Origin: Crocinitomicaceae bacterium
GTDB lineage: Bacteria > Bacteroidota > Bacteroidia > Flavobacteriales_D > Crocinitomicaceae
DNA: 64,000 nucleotides
Assembly (NCBI GenBank): GCA_021325675.1
Contig: JAJTCM010000005.1
Coordinates: forward strand, 1-64,000
Direction of reading: 5' to 3'
The first letter of the stretch is position 1, and each line of letters starts with the position of its first letter. Position numbers and translations under genes: made by a program. Below the pieces are notes generated by a model. The model made no database searches, was not told where the DNA came from, and worked only from the letters and a program-made list of their open reading frames with translations. Positions 1 through 15,000 of this stretch are shown here, piece by piece.

Positions 1-3000
1 GGTTTATTAATATTTTCCGGTGAATTCTCAGGATATGAAGTCAAATCAAGCGAAGAAACATCCACCGTTTTTACGTTTTCCAAAGGAATTTGCAGGCCGC
101 TTTCGGTTAAAACCAATTGACATTCGCTGTCCGAAAGCATATACGCGATGCGATCTTCCGGGTACAAAGGATCGACCGGCAGGTAAGTTCCGCCGGCTTT
201 CAAAACAGCCAAAATGCTGACGATCATCTCCAAACCGCGGGAATGCAACAAGCCGACAATCGTTTCACGATCAACGCCACATTCGGAACGCATGTAATGC
301 GCCAGTTGGTTACTGCGGCTTTCCAGTTCCCCGTAAGTCATGGTTTTATCCTCAAAAACCAAAGCCGTTTGATTGCCATATAAAGTCGATACCGCTTTAA
401 ACTGCTCGTGGATCAAAACGGATGGATAATCGCAGGATGGTCGCGTGAAATCGGTTAACAGTTTTTGTTCTGCTTCCGGAGACAAAACCGAAATTTCATG
501 TACCTGTTTGTTATTGTCTTCGATTGTGAGCTCAATCAAACGCAGGAAAGCATCCAAATAGATTTCAATCGTTTCTTTATCAAACAGCGCAATCGCATAA
601 TTGCAATCCACTGTGATTTCCCCACCAATTTCCTGGATATTGAAGGTCAGGTCGAATTTCGTATGCGGCTTGTCGAGTTCAACGATCTCAAACAAATTGT
701 TGATACTTTGATCTTTCTGCGCTTCCTGGTAAGTCAGGAAAACGTCGAAGAGCGGGTTTCGGGAGGCATCACGGCTTACATTTAACTCCGTAATCAATTG
801 CTCGTAAGGCAAATCCTGGTGGTCGAGGGCTTCGAGTAAACGCCTTGCGGTCTCTGCCTGATAATCTGTCAACGATGCCGCAGCCGGAATCGTTAATTTG
901 ACCGGCAAGCTGTTCACAAACATCCCGATCATTTCTTCCAAATCGTGGTGCGTGCGACCGCTAACCGGGATTCCGACTACGATTTCTTCCTGCCCGCTGA
1001 ATTTATGCAGCAAAATGCCCAATTGGTTCAGGAAAAATGAAAATGCGGTCAACTTCCCCTGTTGGAGGTGAGCTTTGATTGCCTGCGTTTTATCGCGGTT
1101 GATGTTTCTCACAACACGAGCGCCCTCCGTTTTTCTTACTTTAGGCCGTGGACGGTCCGTGCGCAAGTCCAGCACCGGGATTCCTTCTTCAAAGTTGTGT
1201 TTCCAGAATTCAAGTTGTGCCGCATAATCCCTTCCGCTTTGCCATTCCGCAAAATCTTTGTAGTGGGCCTGAAGTGCGGTCAATTCTTCTCCTTCGTAAA
1301 GCTGAACAAACTCCGCAATCAGCAATTTGAGTGACTCCCCGTCCATGATGATGTGGTGGAAATCGAAGAAGAAGTAGGTTTCCCCGTCCAGGTTCATCGT
1401 TGAAACGCGCAGTAAATGATCGTTTGCGAGGTCAAATGGTTTCAAAGCCTGCTCCAAGAAATCCTCCACGGAAGAGCAGGAAAATTCCCGGACATTGAAA
1501 TTTATTTCCGAATGAACAATTTGACGGTATTCTTCGCCAATTGTGACAAAATTCGAACGCAGGATTTCGTGCCTGTTTATTAATTGTTTCCAGGCATTTT
1601 CAAAACGCTGCAAATCGATTTCTGCAACCGCTTTTACAAGGATTGAAATATTATAATTGGTCGACGGGCCTTCGATCCCACTGGTGAGCATCATGCGCTC
1701 CTGGGCTGGTGACAAACGGTAATGAGCTTTGTTTTCACTTAACGGAATGCTTTCGTAATCCGCGTCATCAAGTTGATCGATAGAAGCCGCCAAATCTTTC
1801 AGCACCGGATTTCGGAACACATCTTTGAAATGAATGGATTTCTGAAGTCTGTTTTCAACCAGGTTCACGAGACGGGCAACTTTCAGGGAATGACCTCCCA
1901 GGTTGAAAAAGTCGTCATACAGGCTAATTTCTTCCCGGTCAAATAATTCCTGCCAGATGGCGGCCAGGCTTTTTTCCGTAACGGAAGCGGGCTGAACAAA
2001 ATCCAGCTGCTTTTTATCCGGGAGCGGTAAATCTCCCGTCCGGATTTTACCATTTACTGTCAACGGGAATTCGCTGACCTGGATAATGTGCGCAGGAACC
2101 ATGTAATCAGGTAAAACTTCCTTCAGTTGCTTCTTCGTTCTTTCCAGATCAAAATCATCTGAAATGACATAAGCCAACAAAGTTTGAATTCCATCCAATT
2201 CCACAACACAGGCGTATGCCGCGCTTATTTGGTTTTCCTCTAATAAGGCCTTTTCAATTTCGCCCAATTCAATCCGGAAACCTCTTAACTTGATCTGGCT
2301 GTCTTTTCTGCCGATAAATTCAATATTTCCATCAGGCAGCCAACGACCGTAATCACCCGAATCATACTGTTTTTTAGTGCCTGCAAACGGTAGATTGACA
2401 AATTTCTCTGCTGTAAGTTCCGGGTTATTGAGATATTCTTTCGCCAATCCTTCACCTCCCACGTAAATAATTCCGGGGATTCCAACAGGCACCAAATTAC
2501 GGTACTCATCCAGGATATAAACCTCCGAATTGGCAATTGCTTTCCCGATTGGTACCGTATTTTCGTGTTTGCCTGTAACGCGGTAATACGTTGAAAAAGT
2601 CGTGTTTTCCGTCGGTCCGTAATAATGTACAAATTCGAGCTCCGGGTAAGTCTCTGCTACTTTGTTCACCCACTGAACCAAACAGCGTTCGCCACCGAAA
2701 CCTAAATATTTGAGACCTGTAAAAACGGAAATATCGTCCTGCGCGAGCTGGTGGAAGAAACTTGTTGTGATCCATAAATGGCTGATTTGCTGCTCGGCCA
2801 GGTATTTTTTCAGGAAAGGCAAATTGAGCAAATCTGATTTTTCGACCAGGTGAACTGCCCCTCCGTTCAACAGAGGCCACCAGATTTCAAAAGTTGCCGC
2901 ATCAAAAGCGAGCGAGCCGGTTTGCAAAAGTCGCGCATGTTCGTCTTCGTTGACAAAGTTTGTCTTTTTCACCAAACGAACGATTGCCTTGTGGTCAACC

Positions 3001-6000
3001 AGTACGCCTTTTGGTTTCCCGGTAGTTCCGGAAGTATAAATTACATAGGCCGGAGTTGTGGAGAATATCGCCTGACGGACATTTATACGATCCGATCTCA
3101 GTTGATCCATACGCAAAACGCTAACACCTTCGTAATGAAGTGTTTCCGCAGCTGTCTGGATTAAAATGCGGACCGCGCCATCTTCCAGCATGAATTTTTT
3201 GCGCTCTTCCGGGTGTTCGGGATCAATCGGCAAATACGCTGCACCTGCTTTCAGGATCCCGATAAAGGCCGCGATGGTTTCGCAATTTTTGCTGACGTTT
3301 ACGGCGATCAATTCCCCGGATTTTGTTTCGGATTCAAGCAAGGAAGCCGCCACCCGATCTGAAATTTCGTCCAATTCGGCGTAGGTCCACTGTTTGTGTG
3401 CATCCGCCACAGCGATTTTCGAAGGGAATTTCGCCACGGTTTCACTGAAATAATCGATCACTGATTTTTCCAGGTCAACGTCTGAATACGAGCGGCCCCA
3501 ATCGTTCAGGAAATTCTCTTTTTCAATTCCGCTGACGAGGGAAAGATCCCGGACAGTGCTTGCAGGGTTTGCTACAAAAGCATCCAGTATTCTTTCAAAA
3601 TGGATAATCAAGCCCTGAACGGATTCTTCGCGGAAAATAGCGCTGTAAAATTCCATCACCACGCTCAAACCGCCGTCTTCGGCATCCGCAAATAATAATG
3701 TAAGATCGTATTTAACCGAAGTTGTTTCTGTTACGACCGGTTTAAGCTCAAAATCTGCTGTTGCGGGATTTTCCTGTTCCATGTTCTGGTAGGCCAGCAT
3801 CACATCAAACAGCGGATTCCGGGAAAGGTCCTTTTCCAGTTTAAAGCTATCAATCAGCTCTTCCAAAGGGTAATCCTGGTGCTCAAAGCTTTGTACCACG
3901 TTTTGATTCACGGCAGCTGCGTAATCAAGCAGAGACAATTCGTCCTGCACGTTCATTGGAAAAGCAACGGTATTGGCGAAAAGTCCGTGCACTTCTTCCA
4001 ACTCTTCACGCGTCCTTCCGCTCACAGGGCTGCCAATTACTAACTGTCGCTGACCGCTGTATTTACGCAACAAAATTGCATAAATCGCAAGTAAACCGGA
4101 ATACAGGGTAATGCCGTTTACGGTTAGTAATTCTTTGAAAGCTGCTATTTTAGTTTTCGAAATGTAAAAATCAATGGCCGATCCTTTGAAGGTAAATTCC
4201 TTGGGCCTTGGTAAATCGATTGGCAATTCCAGGGCTTCGAAAGGGTGATTTGCAAAGGCTTCCGACCAGTATTTTTTTCCTGCTTCATTTCCAGCTCCGT
4301 GCTCCTGTTGCCACAGCGCAAAATCGTGGTATTTCAATTCAGTTTTGTTCTCCCCCTTTCCGCTGTAATTTTCCAATACATCGCGGATCAGCAATTGGAT
4401 GGATGAGCCGTCGGAAATGATGTGGTGAAGATCGAGGAACAAGTACGTTTTACTTTCGTTTTTCCACAACTCAATCCGGAAAAGACGGTCGCGGTGCAAA
4501 TCAAAAGGCTTGACAGATTTCATAAAGTGACTTTGTAAATCCGTCACTTCCACTTGTTTTATGTGATCGAAATCCGAAGTGCTAACTTGCTGGAACACCT
4601 GGTCATTTTCCATCGCGAATGTTGTCCGGTAAACCGGGTTTTCGGAAACAAGCGAGCGGATCGATTCTTCCAGTTTTTCAACATCCAACGAACCGCTAAC
4701 TTCGAGCAATTGCGGCATATTGTAAGCTGTCGAAGACGGATCAAATTGCTGGATCAGGAACAGGCGTTTTTGGGCAGAAGAAGCAGGGAAACGACCTTGT
4801 TCGATTTTTCCGTGCACCTTAATTTCACCTGTAATTTCGGCTGCTTTTGCTTCAATGACCCGGGCTAGCTCGCGGATTGTCGGCGATTCAAAGAGATCAC
4901 GGAGTTTCAGTTTTTTACCGGAAATTTTGTTCACCCTGGAAATCACGGCTGAAGCTTTGAGCGAATGCCCGCCCAATTCAAAAAAGTTATCATCAATTCC
5001 CAAATCGTTCACTGCGAGGGTTTCTTTCCAGAGAGCTTCCAGTATCAGCTCGGTTTCGCCGGATGCCTTGATTTTTTCGTCTTCTTTGCCGGATTCTTTG
5101 AGTACCAATTCTTTGTATGCGATTTTGCCGCTTTTCGTTCTCGGAAGAGAATCAAGAATGACAAATTTCTGTGGAATAAGATAATCCGGTAGTTTTTTGC
5201 GAAGTTGTTGTTTGATTTCGGTTACATTATCACTGGTTCCAACGATAAAAGCCGCCAGCGTTGACGTATTATTTTCCTGTATTAGTTTAACGGCCGCCTG
5301 GCTAATTCCATCCAAAGCAAGCAATTGCAATTCAGCTTCGGCCAGGTTGACGCGGATTCCCCTGATTTTGGTCTGAGCGTCAGCCCTGCCCAGGATTTCC
5401 AATTCACCATCGGTATTGATCCTTCCGATATCACCTGTTTTATAATGGATCAGACCGTCTTCCTGTTCAAAAATGGTAGCGGAAAGTTCCGGATCTTTGA
5501 AATAAGCTTTTGCTACGTAGGGACTTGAAACCCGGATTTCGCCCACTTCACCAATCCCAAGTAACTGTCCGTTGCGACGAATACTGATCTGCGTATTTGC
5601 AACCGGTTTTCCAGTTGGAATATTGACCGTTTGAATCAGTGAATTGTGATCCAGGCGTTTCATCGTGGAAATCGTGGATTCGCTTGAACCGTAGCTCACG
5701 ATGAACTCCGCTGAAGCCGGGCTAATCTTTTTAAACAGCTCAAAATCATTCACTTTTGAAGCTTCTCCTGTCATTTTGACTAAGCGTACCGAATCTGCTA
5801 ATTTATTTTCTTTCTCAAACATCCAGCGGAAAACGCTTGGAACAAACTGTAACACAGTTAATTCGTAACGATTAATCAGTGGCACTAAATCTTCGCTTTC
5901 CGTTTCTGCTTTCAGGGATTGCGGATAATAAGCCGCACCTTCCAGCAAGGCCGTAAAAAACTCGTGGTTAAAGGAATCAAAGGATGGGCTTGAGAAGCCC

Positions 6001-9000
6001 GAAATCCGGTCGTTTTCCGTAATATTTAAAAATTCGTTGTACCCCGAAATAAAATGCAGGATCGCTTTGTTGTTTTGTACCACTCCTTTCGGCATTCCCG
6101 TACTCCCTGAAGTGTACAAAATATAAGCCGGATTGTGAGTTATAGCCTCAAAATCTTTTACTTCCTGTGGCAAATGATCGACCCGGTATTGTAAGAGCGA
6201 AGACGGTAGAATTTCTGCTAAAAGCTGCTGATTTTCGCCATCCATTACGATCATTGAAGCCTGCGTTTCTTCCAGGATGTGTAAAATACGTGATTCCGGA
6301 AGACTGCTGTCGAGCATCACATAGGTATTCCCGGAAGCCAACACGGAAAAAACAGCTTCACCCAAATAAAGGCCTTGATCTACGCTAATTGCAATAATGT
6401 TGGATCGCCCGGCAAGCTGATTGATCGCATACGCATGGCTTTCAGCTTTACTCAGTAAATCACGGTAGCTTATGTGCGTATTTCCGACTACGATGGCCGG
6501 TTTTTCTAATTGTTTCAGAGCCACTTCCCTGAAGCGTCCGAAGACCGATTCCGAAGTGTTGAACCACGATTTGGCAGAAGAATCGGAATTTACAATGGCC
6601 TGAGCCCCCAATTCCAGGTTTTGAAGCGTTTTGTTGCCCGAAAGCAAAACCTGGCGGCAAAAGGCCAGTAATTTGGAAGCCAGTAATTCCACCGTCTCTT
6701 CATCGAGTAAATTATCCCTGTAATCCAGTTTCAAAGCAAGACCGTTGGCGTATTCTTCCACGTAGCAATTCAGGTCGAACTTCAGTTTTTCGCCCTTGCT
6801 TTCATGCAGCGGATGAAAATTCCCGATCCTGTTTTCGCCGCTGTCATGCAGGTTGATGAAATTGAAGAAAATCGACGAAATCGGGAACTGATCCAGGTTA
6901 CGCGGCAGCTTCAGGTCATCCACGAGTTGCTCAAACGGATAATGCTGATTGTGAAGCGATTCCACCAACTGATCTTTTATTCCTCTGAAATAAGTATCCA
7001 CTGTTGCTGCGGAATCGTACTGCGAGCGGACCATAACCGTGTTCAGGAAAAAACCAATGTTGCTGCGGAATTCTTCCTGGTCACGCCCAGACACCGGGAT
7101 CCCGATAATCGTATCCGGGGAGCCGGTCAAACGGGAAATCACAAAATTGTAAACTCCGTAAAGCACCATGAACAGGCTGGCGTTGTGTTTTACGGCATAC
7201 GCGTTCAACTCGTCGCGCAAGGCTTCATCGATGTAAAACGTATAGCTGCTTCCGCTGTTATCCAGCAGGTTTTTCGTTTTACCGCTTGCAGGAAGCTTCA
7301 TTTCAGGCAGGTCACCCTCGAGGTTTTGCAACCAGAAAGCCCGCATGTTCTGCATCAATTCGTCCGAAAGCCAGTCTTTTTGCCAGTAGGCATAATCTTT
7401 ATACTGAAAGTCGAGCGGAGCCAACGCAGGCTCACTTTGGTTTGCAAATGCGTAGTAACTGGCTTCGAGCTCATTCCGGAGAATGTTCATCGACCAGCCA
7501 TCGGTGATGATATGGTGCATGGAAAAGAACAATTTCCATTGCGATTTGTTGAGTTCAGCAAGCGAAACCAAAAATAAAGGACCTTGTTCCAGGGTGAATG
7601 ACAACGAATTATGCTCTTCTTCCAAACGCTGCGAAGCAGACTGCTGATCCGGGACGTTTTTCAAATCATAAACCCGCAGCGGAACCGCTAAATGATCTTC
7701 TATTTTTTGCTGCGGAATGCCATTGATATTCACGAAATTGGTACGCAAAATCTCATGGCGCTGCATCATGTATTCCAATGCCTTAACCATAATTTCGGGC
7801 TGAACATCTTCTGTAATATCGAAACTGGAACTCAGGATATAATCATCTGTATTTCCTTTCAATTCGTTGAGCAGCCACAAACGGTTCTGGGCAGAAGAAA
7901 GATCATAAAACTCCCGGTCTTCTGCTTTTTTAATCGTTTGATAAGGCACACGGCCCGATTTTCCGGATAACAAAATAGCTAACTCTCGGATTGTCGGGTA
8001 ACTGAAAATATCACGCACTTCCACTTCGTAACCCGCTCTTTTCAAGGCCGAAATGACACGGATCGCCTTGATGGAATTACCGCCCAAAGAAAAGAAAGAA
8101 TCATTTGCTCCCGGTGACGAAAGCCCCAAAATCTCTTTATAACAATTGGCGATGGCCATTTCAAATTCGCCGGACGGGGCAACAAAACTCGTGTCGCGGA
8201 TCCCGTTCAACAAGACTTTGAGGTCTTTTTTGCCATTGGCCGACAGCGGAATTTTATCCACTTCGATCAAACGCGCCGGAACCATGTATTGCGGAAGGCG
8301 GTCCTGCACAAAGTTCAGCAGCTCACCGGTATTGATCGCGGCAGGAATCCCTGCAATTTGTCCCTGCGGAAATAATTCTGTATAAAATTTATTATGTCCG
8401 ATCTGCTGTTTACGCAGACTGGAAGTATAATCAAATAAAAACTCCCCTTTCGCGGAAAGCAGTTTTCCCTGTATTTTGTAATCCGGGTGATAATCATCTT
8501 CCGACGGGAAACGCTGCACTTCGTATACAATTACATCTCCCGGCTCAACAGCGTATGCTTTATCAAAAACCGGCAAATATAGGGGCAGCCAGCTTGATTC
8601 ACGTTCTCCTTCGAGCACATCGACCAAACCACTACCATCCGTGTCAAAAGTCAGCCATATCACGAAGCCTGTCAGCGAGCCTTTCTTCGTAATCGTCAAT
8701 TTCCCGGATTCTGTTCCTTCCTGCGGAATTATTTGCCTGTAATCCAGGTCTTCAAACACTGCAGAGTCTGAAATAAAGGCTTTTTTATCAAAATTCTTCA
8801 GGACAACACGGACATCGAAAGGATAACCGACATGCTCAAAAATCGATTCTACATATCCTTTGGCCAGGTCGTCAAAACCGTGTTCATAATTCACGCGGTT
8901 CAAATCCACCGCAGAAATCCGGCTCACAGTCCTTTGCGGGATTACCTGTGCCGGATCTTTCAGGAACCTGCGGATGTAATTGCTAAGCATAAAAGCGCCT

Positions 9001-12000
9001 TCCGAGCCCCCAACTACGCCCAATTGTTCTGAAACCGCGTAATCCACCTGTTCCGGAAGCTCAACTTCCATCGCGTTGCCGTGAATTACCGTAATAATAT
9101 CCTGGTAACCGAGCTCTTCTACTTTTGCTTTTGCCTTCAGATAAGCCTCTTCAATAATTTCAATGGCATACACTTTTTTAGCGCCTGCCTCCACACACAA
9201 TTTTGTCAGCACAAGCTCAGAGCCTGGGCCTACTTCCACCACCGTTTTACCGGCAACAGATTTATAGATGGCACGTTTAAACTCTTCAACGCGGACCTGG
9301 TCGTCTTTCATGGATTTGTACATGACATCATCATACACAGGAAATTCTCCCATCGAAGGCCAGAGATAGGTTTTACCGGCATGGGCCGATACAAAAAATG
9401 CCAGAATCTGATCTACCCCACCACGCTTGTAAAAGCCAACAGCCGCATCCTGAACTTCTTCGTGCGCAAGCAGTGTACTTTCAATGTCTCCCAGCTCCAC
9501 CCGATAACCGTTGATTTTCACCTGGCTGTCCTGGCGCCCGAAAAACTCAATCGTTCCGTCTGGAAGCCATCGTGCGATATCTCCCGTACGGTAAACCAAC
9601 GCATTTTCAAGCTGCGGAAGCTTCACAAATTTCTCTTGCGTCAATTCTTCGTTCTTCCAGTAGCCCAAACCAACGCCACGCCCGCCGATCACCAATTCTC
9701 CCTTTACACCCGGAGGTAAAATATTCAGGTTCGCGTCAACAACATAGGCGGCTGTATTTGGAATCGGGCGACCAATGACATTTTTTTCAAACACATCGAC
9801 ATCCTTGTAAACCAAGGCGTCAATGGTCGTTTCAGTTGGTCCGTAATGATTATTGATAGTCGCGCTGAACTTCTTTTTCAGCTTTTTGACCAATTCCGGT
9901 CTCAGGGATTCTCCCCCGATACTCAGGCGGCGAACAGCAGAAGTCCTGGCTAAATCCTCATCGGAACAGGCTTCGAGCATGCTTTCAAATAAGCCTGGCG
10001 TTCCCCCGATATCCGTAACGCTTTTTTGCTGAACGAGTTCTAAAATATAGGGATAATCATAAATCCTGCTTTTTTCAGGGATTGTCACATGTCCTCCGGA
10101 TATAAGTGGCAAAAACAATTCCAGGAGCGAAACATCAAACGAAGGTTTGGTCAGGAAAATCGTGTTGAAAACCGGATCGCCATATAATTTTTTCTCCGCG
10201 TAAAGCGTATGCAGTAAATTCGCATGACTGATGCACACGCCTTTCGGCTTGCCGGTACTTCCGGAAGTAAAAATGATGTACGCCATGTCCAAAGGCGCCG
10301 GTTCTTTCCCGGAAACGTGTCCTTTTTTCTCAATGGCATCCAGCAGAATTTCCTGTTGTCCGGTTTGACTGATCAAAAGCTTACCCTCTTTTCCTTCACG
10401 GATTATCAAATTCGGCTCACATTCATCCAATACCTGCGAAATCCGATTTTCCGGTAAGTCCGGATCAATTGTGATGTACGTTCCTCCCATGCGCCAAACG
10501 GCCAGAATGAGCGGGATCAGCTCCGGGCTGCGGTCCATAATCAGCGCTACGCGCTCACAACTTCCCTGCGATGCCAGTTTTTGCTGTAACTCAGAAACCC
10601 GATCATCCAGGGATTGGAGCGTATATGTTGTGGATTCGCTTACAATGATGTTTTGCAACGGATGGTTTACCACTTGCTCGCGAAAAACATCCAGTAAAGT
10701 CTGATGGCGCGTTAATTCGCTTTCCGGGTGGTTGAACTGCGTTGTTATTTGGTTCAATTCACCCGCTTCGAGCAGGGAAAGGTTTGCTAATGTTTCACCG
10801 TCATTGTTAATGATCGCTTGAGCTGTGGCCGCCAAACGGTCAAACAGTTTTTGGATGGTCTCTTTTTCAAAAAGCTGGGTGCTGTATTCCACCGAACCGA
10901 TGAAAAAATCACCTTCTTCATCGATATTGAGGGACAAATCGAATTTCGAAGTTTTGGCCTCCAGCTCCAATTGTTCGACTTCTAGCCCGAATGCAGAAGC
11001 GTCGACCCGCCTGGAAGGATTATCCTGGTAGGAAAACATCACATCAAACAGCGGATGGCGGCTTGTATCCCGCGGGATATTCAGCTGCTCAACCAGGATA
11101 TCAAATGGATAATGCTGATTTTCCAAAGCTTCCAGCACATGCAATTTCAATTCACCGAAAAACGTGCGGATGCTTGCTAGGGGATCGGCCTGAAGACGGA
11201 GCGCTAATGTATTCACAAAAACACCCAGGGAACCGTTCAGTTCATCAGCCGGACGTCCCGAAACCGGCGTACCGATCGAAAATTCATCCTGGCCGGCGTA
11301 TTTGGACAAGACAATCCCGAAAGTCCCGAGGAAAAACATATAAGGCGAAATTCCCTGTTCGCGGCAAAACTTCTTGATGCGCTGGCTATCGTGCAAGGAA
11401 AACTTCTTCAGGCATTCGTCCCCTTCGTAGTTCTGAACATTTTTCCGGGCTTTGTCTACAGGCAAATCAAGCGCTTTAACGCCATCACGGTACGTTTTGA
11501 GCCAAAAATCTTCCTGTCCGCTTATAAATTCCCGGCCCTCTTCCGATACCTGCCAGGCAGCATAAGCGCCGTACTGGATGATTTCACTACTTACAGGCTC
11601 ACCTTTGTATTCCGCTAAAAATTCGCGAATGATAATTTCAATGCTGATCCCATCGGAAATGATGTGGTGCATATCAAAGAGCAGCACCTGCTTATCTGCT
11701 CCGAGCCTGATCAGCTTGATGCGGATCAAAGGTCCTTGAGCGAGGTCAAAAGGTTGGGTAAATTGCTCTATTTTGGCGGATAATTCTTCCTCCGCGTTTA
11801 TTTGTTCAAACTCCAAACGGAACTCGTAGCGGTCTTCCACCCGGCTAAAGGATTCATTTCCTTCCACCTGCACAGAGGAACGTAAAATTTCGTGCCTGTC
11901 AAAAAGCGCCTGGAAAGCTTCTTCGGTCTTTTGTTGATCTAACTTACCCATAATGCGCAAAGCGGTTGTCATGTTGTAAGCAGTTCCTACCTGGTCAAAG

Positions 12001-15000
12001 GCGCTCATGATCAAAATACGGCGCTGAGCCGGAGACAGCGGATAACTATTTTTCCCGGATAAAGGCGGAATTACCAGCGCTTTTCTATTCTGGCTGCCGT
12101 CAATTCTGCGGGCAAGTTCAGCGATAACCGGGTATTCAAAAACGTCCCTCACGGAAATTTCCTTTTGCAGCGCTTTCTGGATACGTCCAACAAGCAAAGT
12201 CGCTTTCAGGGAATGTCCGCCGAGATCAAAAAAGTTTTGGTTTGTCCCGATGGCGGAACGGTCGAGTATTTCTTTCCAGATTTCTGTCAGCTGTTTTTCC
12301 GTTTCGGTAACCGGCTCTTGTAAATCTTGTTCGGCAGAAATATTTGTGTCGTATTTTGCCAGCTCTTTCCGGTCAACTTTTCCGCTTGGTGTGAGTGGAA
12401 GCTTTTCGAGCTGCATAATCCGCGAAGGGATCATATAATCCGGAAGCTGGCTTTTTAATGCTGTGCGGATATTGCTTTCTGAAACGGCTTCCGCTGACGT
12501 GTAGCAAGCGAGCAGCTCATTTGCACCAGCGACTTGTTTCACAATTACGGCTACCTCATCGATATTTTCAAGGGAAAGAAAGGCATTTTCCACCTCCCCG
12601 ATTTCTACCCGGTGACCGCGGATTTTCACCTGGCTGTCGATCCTCCCAAGAAATTGCACTGAGCCATCTTCGTTCCAAACTGCCAAATCGCCTGTGCGGT
12701 ACAAACGGGTGTTTAGCTTCGGATGCACATAAAATTTTTCCTGCGTTAAATCTTCGCGGTTCAAATAACCGGTTGCAAGCTGCACACCGCCGAGGTTTAA
12801 CTCACCGGCAATGCCGACAGGACAGGTTTCCCCGTTTGCGTCCAGGATATAACATTGCGTATTCGAAACGGGTTTACCAATCGCGGGAAGTACCGGATAA
12901 TTATTTCCGGGAGAGGAAACAGCCTGGCAGGTGACAACATGTGTTTCGGACGGGCCGTATTGGTTGTACAGTACAACATCGGGACGCTTCTGCAAAAACT
13001 GCCGGATTTCATCTGATAAGATCAATTGTTCCCCGGAAGTGATAATGTGTTTTAAATGCGTAAGTTGCTCCGGATTTTTATTCGCTTTGAAAAACAAATT
13101 TAGGGCTGAAAACGGGAGAATAAGCAATTCTATGTGGTGACTGTTTACAAAATCATACAAGGCAAACATGTCCTTCCGGGTAATTTCCGAAACGACATGC
13201 AGCGCTGCGAATGAAGTCAATGTGTAAGCCAATTCCTGCACGGAAACGTCAAAAGAAAGCGAAGCATATTGCGCCACACGCAGATTTTTTTCCCGGATTC
13301 CTTCTTCGATTTGCCAGTTCATGAGGTTATGCAGGCATTGGTGCGTACATACCACTCCTTTGGGCTGGCCTGTTGATCCGGAAGTATAAATCAGGTAAGA
13401 CGGATCTTCTCCCTTGATTTTGATCTCCGGACGGGAATCGTTCTTCCCGGCAAACGTGTCCAGGTTAAAAAGTTTATATTGTCCTCCAAGCAGCTGAAGA
13501 TATTTCGTTTCCGATAAAATCAGTCCGACTTTGGAGTCTGCGGTCATATAAGCAATCCGGTCGGCCGGGTAATTGGGATCAATCGGCAAATAAGCGCCCC
13601 CGGCTTTCAGGATCGCCAGGAAAGAAAGGAGATTATATTCCGAGCGGTCGAGCATGACACCCACCGCATCACCGGATTTCAGTCCGCCGGAAATAAGCTC
13701 GTTTGCCAGGGCATTGGAGCGCGATTCGAGTTCACTAAAACTAATTTTTCGATTATCCGAAACGACAGCGGTATTTGACTGATGCGATTCGAGTCCTTGG
13801 TAATATAGATCGAGAATACTTGTTCCCGGGTAATTTCTGTTTGTATCGTTGAATTCCGTGAGTACCTGCTCCTGCGCTTCGGGGTCAAAAATCCCCAGGG
13901 AACGAATATCGGCATACGGGTTTTTCAACAGCTTAAACAAGGCATTTTGCAAGTGTGAAGCGATGCGTTTGATCCATTCGTCCGAAAAGCGAAAGCCGTT
14001 GTACTGAAACTGGATGGTCAGCTTTTCTCCCGGGAAAATCAACACAGTCAGATCGTAGCTCGTTTGCTCAACAATTTCTACGTCGTGAATCTTATAATTC
14101 AGTTCCGGGTCGCCGATATTGTCCAGCTCATCCTGCAGCGGATAGTTTTCAAATACGAGCAGGTGACTTACCAAATCGCTTCGAAGGGTTGACGCCGCCT
14201 GGATTTCGGCCAGCGGGTAATAACTGTGCGCTTCCGATAACAAGGCATTTTCCTGGATTTGCTTCAAATAGCCGGTTACGTCCTGCTTTTCAGCGGCCAC
14301 GATCCTGCCCGGTAACGTATTGATGAACAAGCCGACCATCGTATCCACGCCCGGAACCTGCGCAGGACGGCCCGCAACCACGGATCCGAAAACGACATCG
14401 TTTGACCGGTGATAAACCTGCAAGACTTTCGCCCAGGCCCCTTGAACAAAGGTATTGAGCGTGATATTGGCCGATTTGCAAAATTCCCGGATTTCCGATA
14501 AATCCGAAGCTTTGACTTCGAAGTTTAATTCTTTCTTTTTAAAGCCGGAAGAGCGCGCACTTTCGTTCAGGTTGAAGCTGATCTGAGTTTCGTAGCCCTC
14601 CAGGTAATTTTTCCAATAAGCTGCTGCCTGGTTTTTATCTGCTTTTTCAAGCCATTTGATGTACGCACTGTACGGTGTTACCGGCGTCAGCTCAAAAGTA
14701 GTTCCCTGAACTTTTGCGCGGTAAATTTCCATGAATTCTTTCAGGAGAATCCCGATACACCAGCCGTCCATGATGATGTGATGATGGCTCCAGATCACCT
14801 GGAAAGAGTTTTCTGATAAACGGAACAGATACACCCGCATCAGGACATCTTTGGATAAATCAAAAGGTGTGTTTAAATCCTTGTCACGATAAGTCTGAAC
14901 AAAGCGTTCCCGGTCTTCAGCGCTTTGTTCGTTCAGGTCAAAATAATGAAATTCAGGATCCCATTTTTTGAGGACCATCTGTAACGGACGGGCAACTTTT

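Noticed and set aside
20-785. Plus-strand ORFs at the left edge
   Set aside because: They are antisense to the in-frame C-A region of NRPS-2, which continues to base 1.
5640-5700. Possible frameshift explaining YGSSEST in the third A domain of NRPS-2
   Set aside because: The frame continues without a break on both sides with good motifs, so the variant is real in this sequence rather than a frame error.
6804-7577. 257-aa plus-strand ORF, with others such as 9081-9719 and 22916-23575
   Set aside because: They lie opposite NRPS coding sequence with clear C, A and PCP motifs, and their own translations show no recognisable domain; they are shadows.
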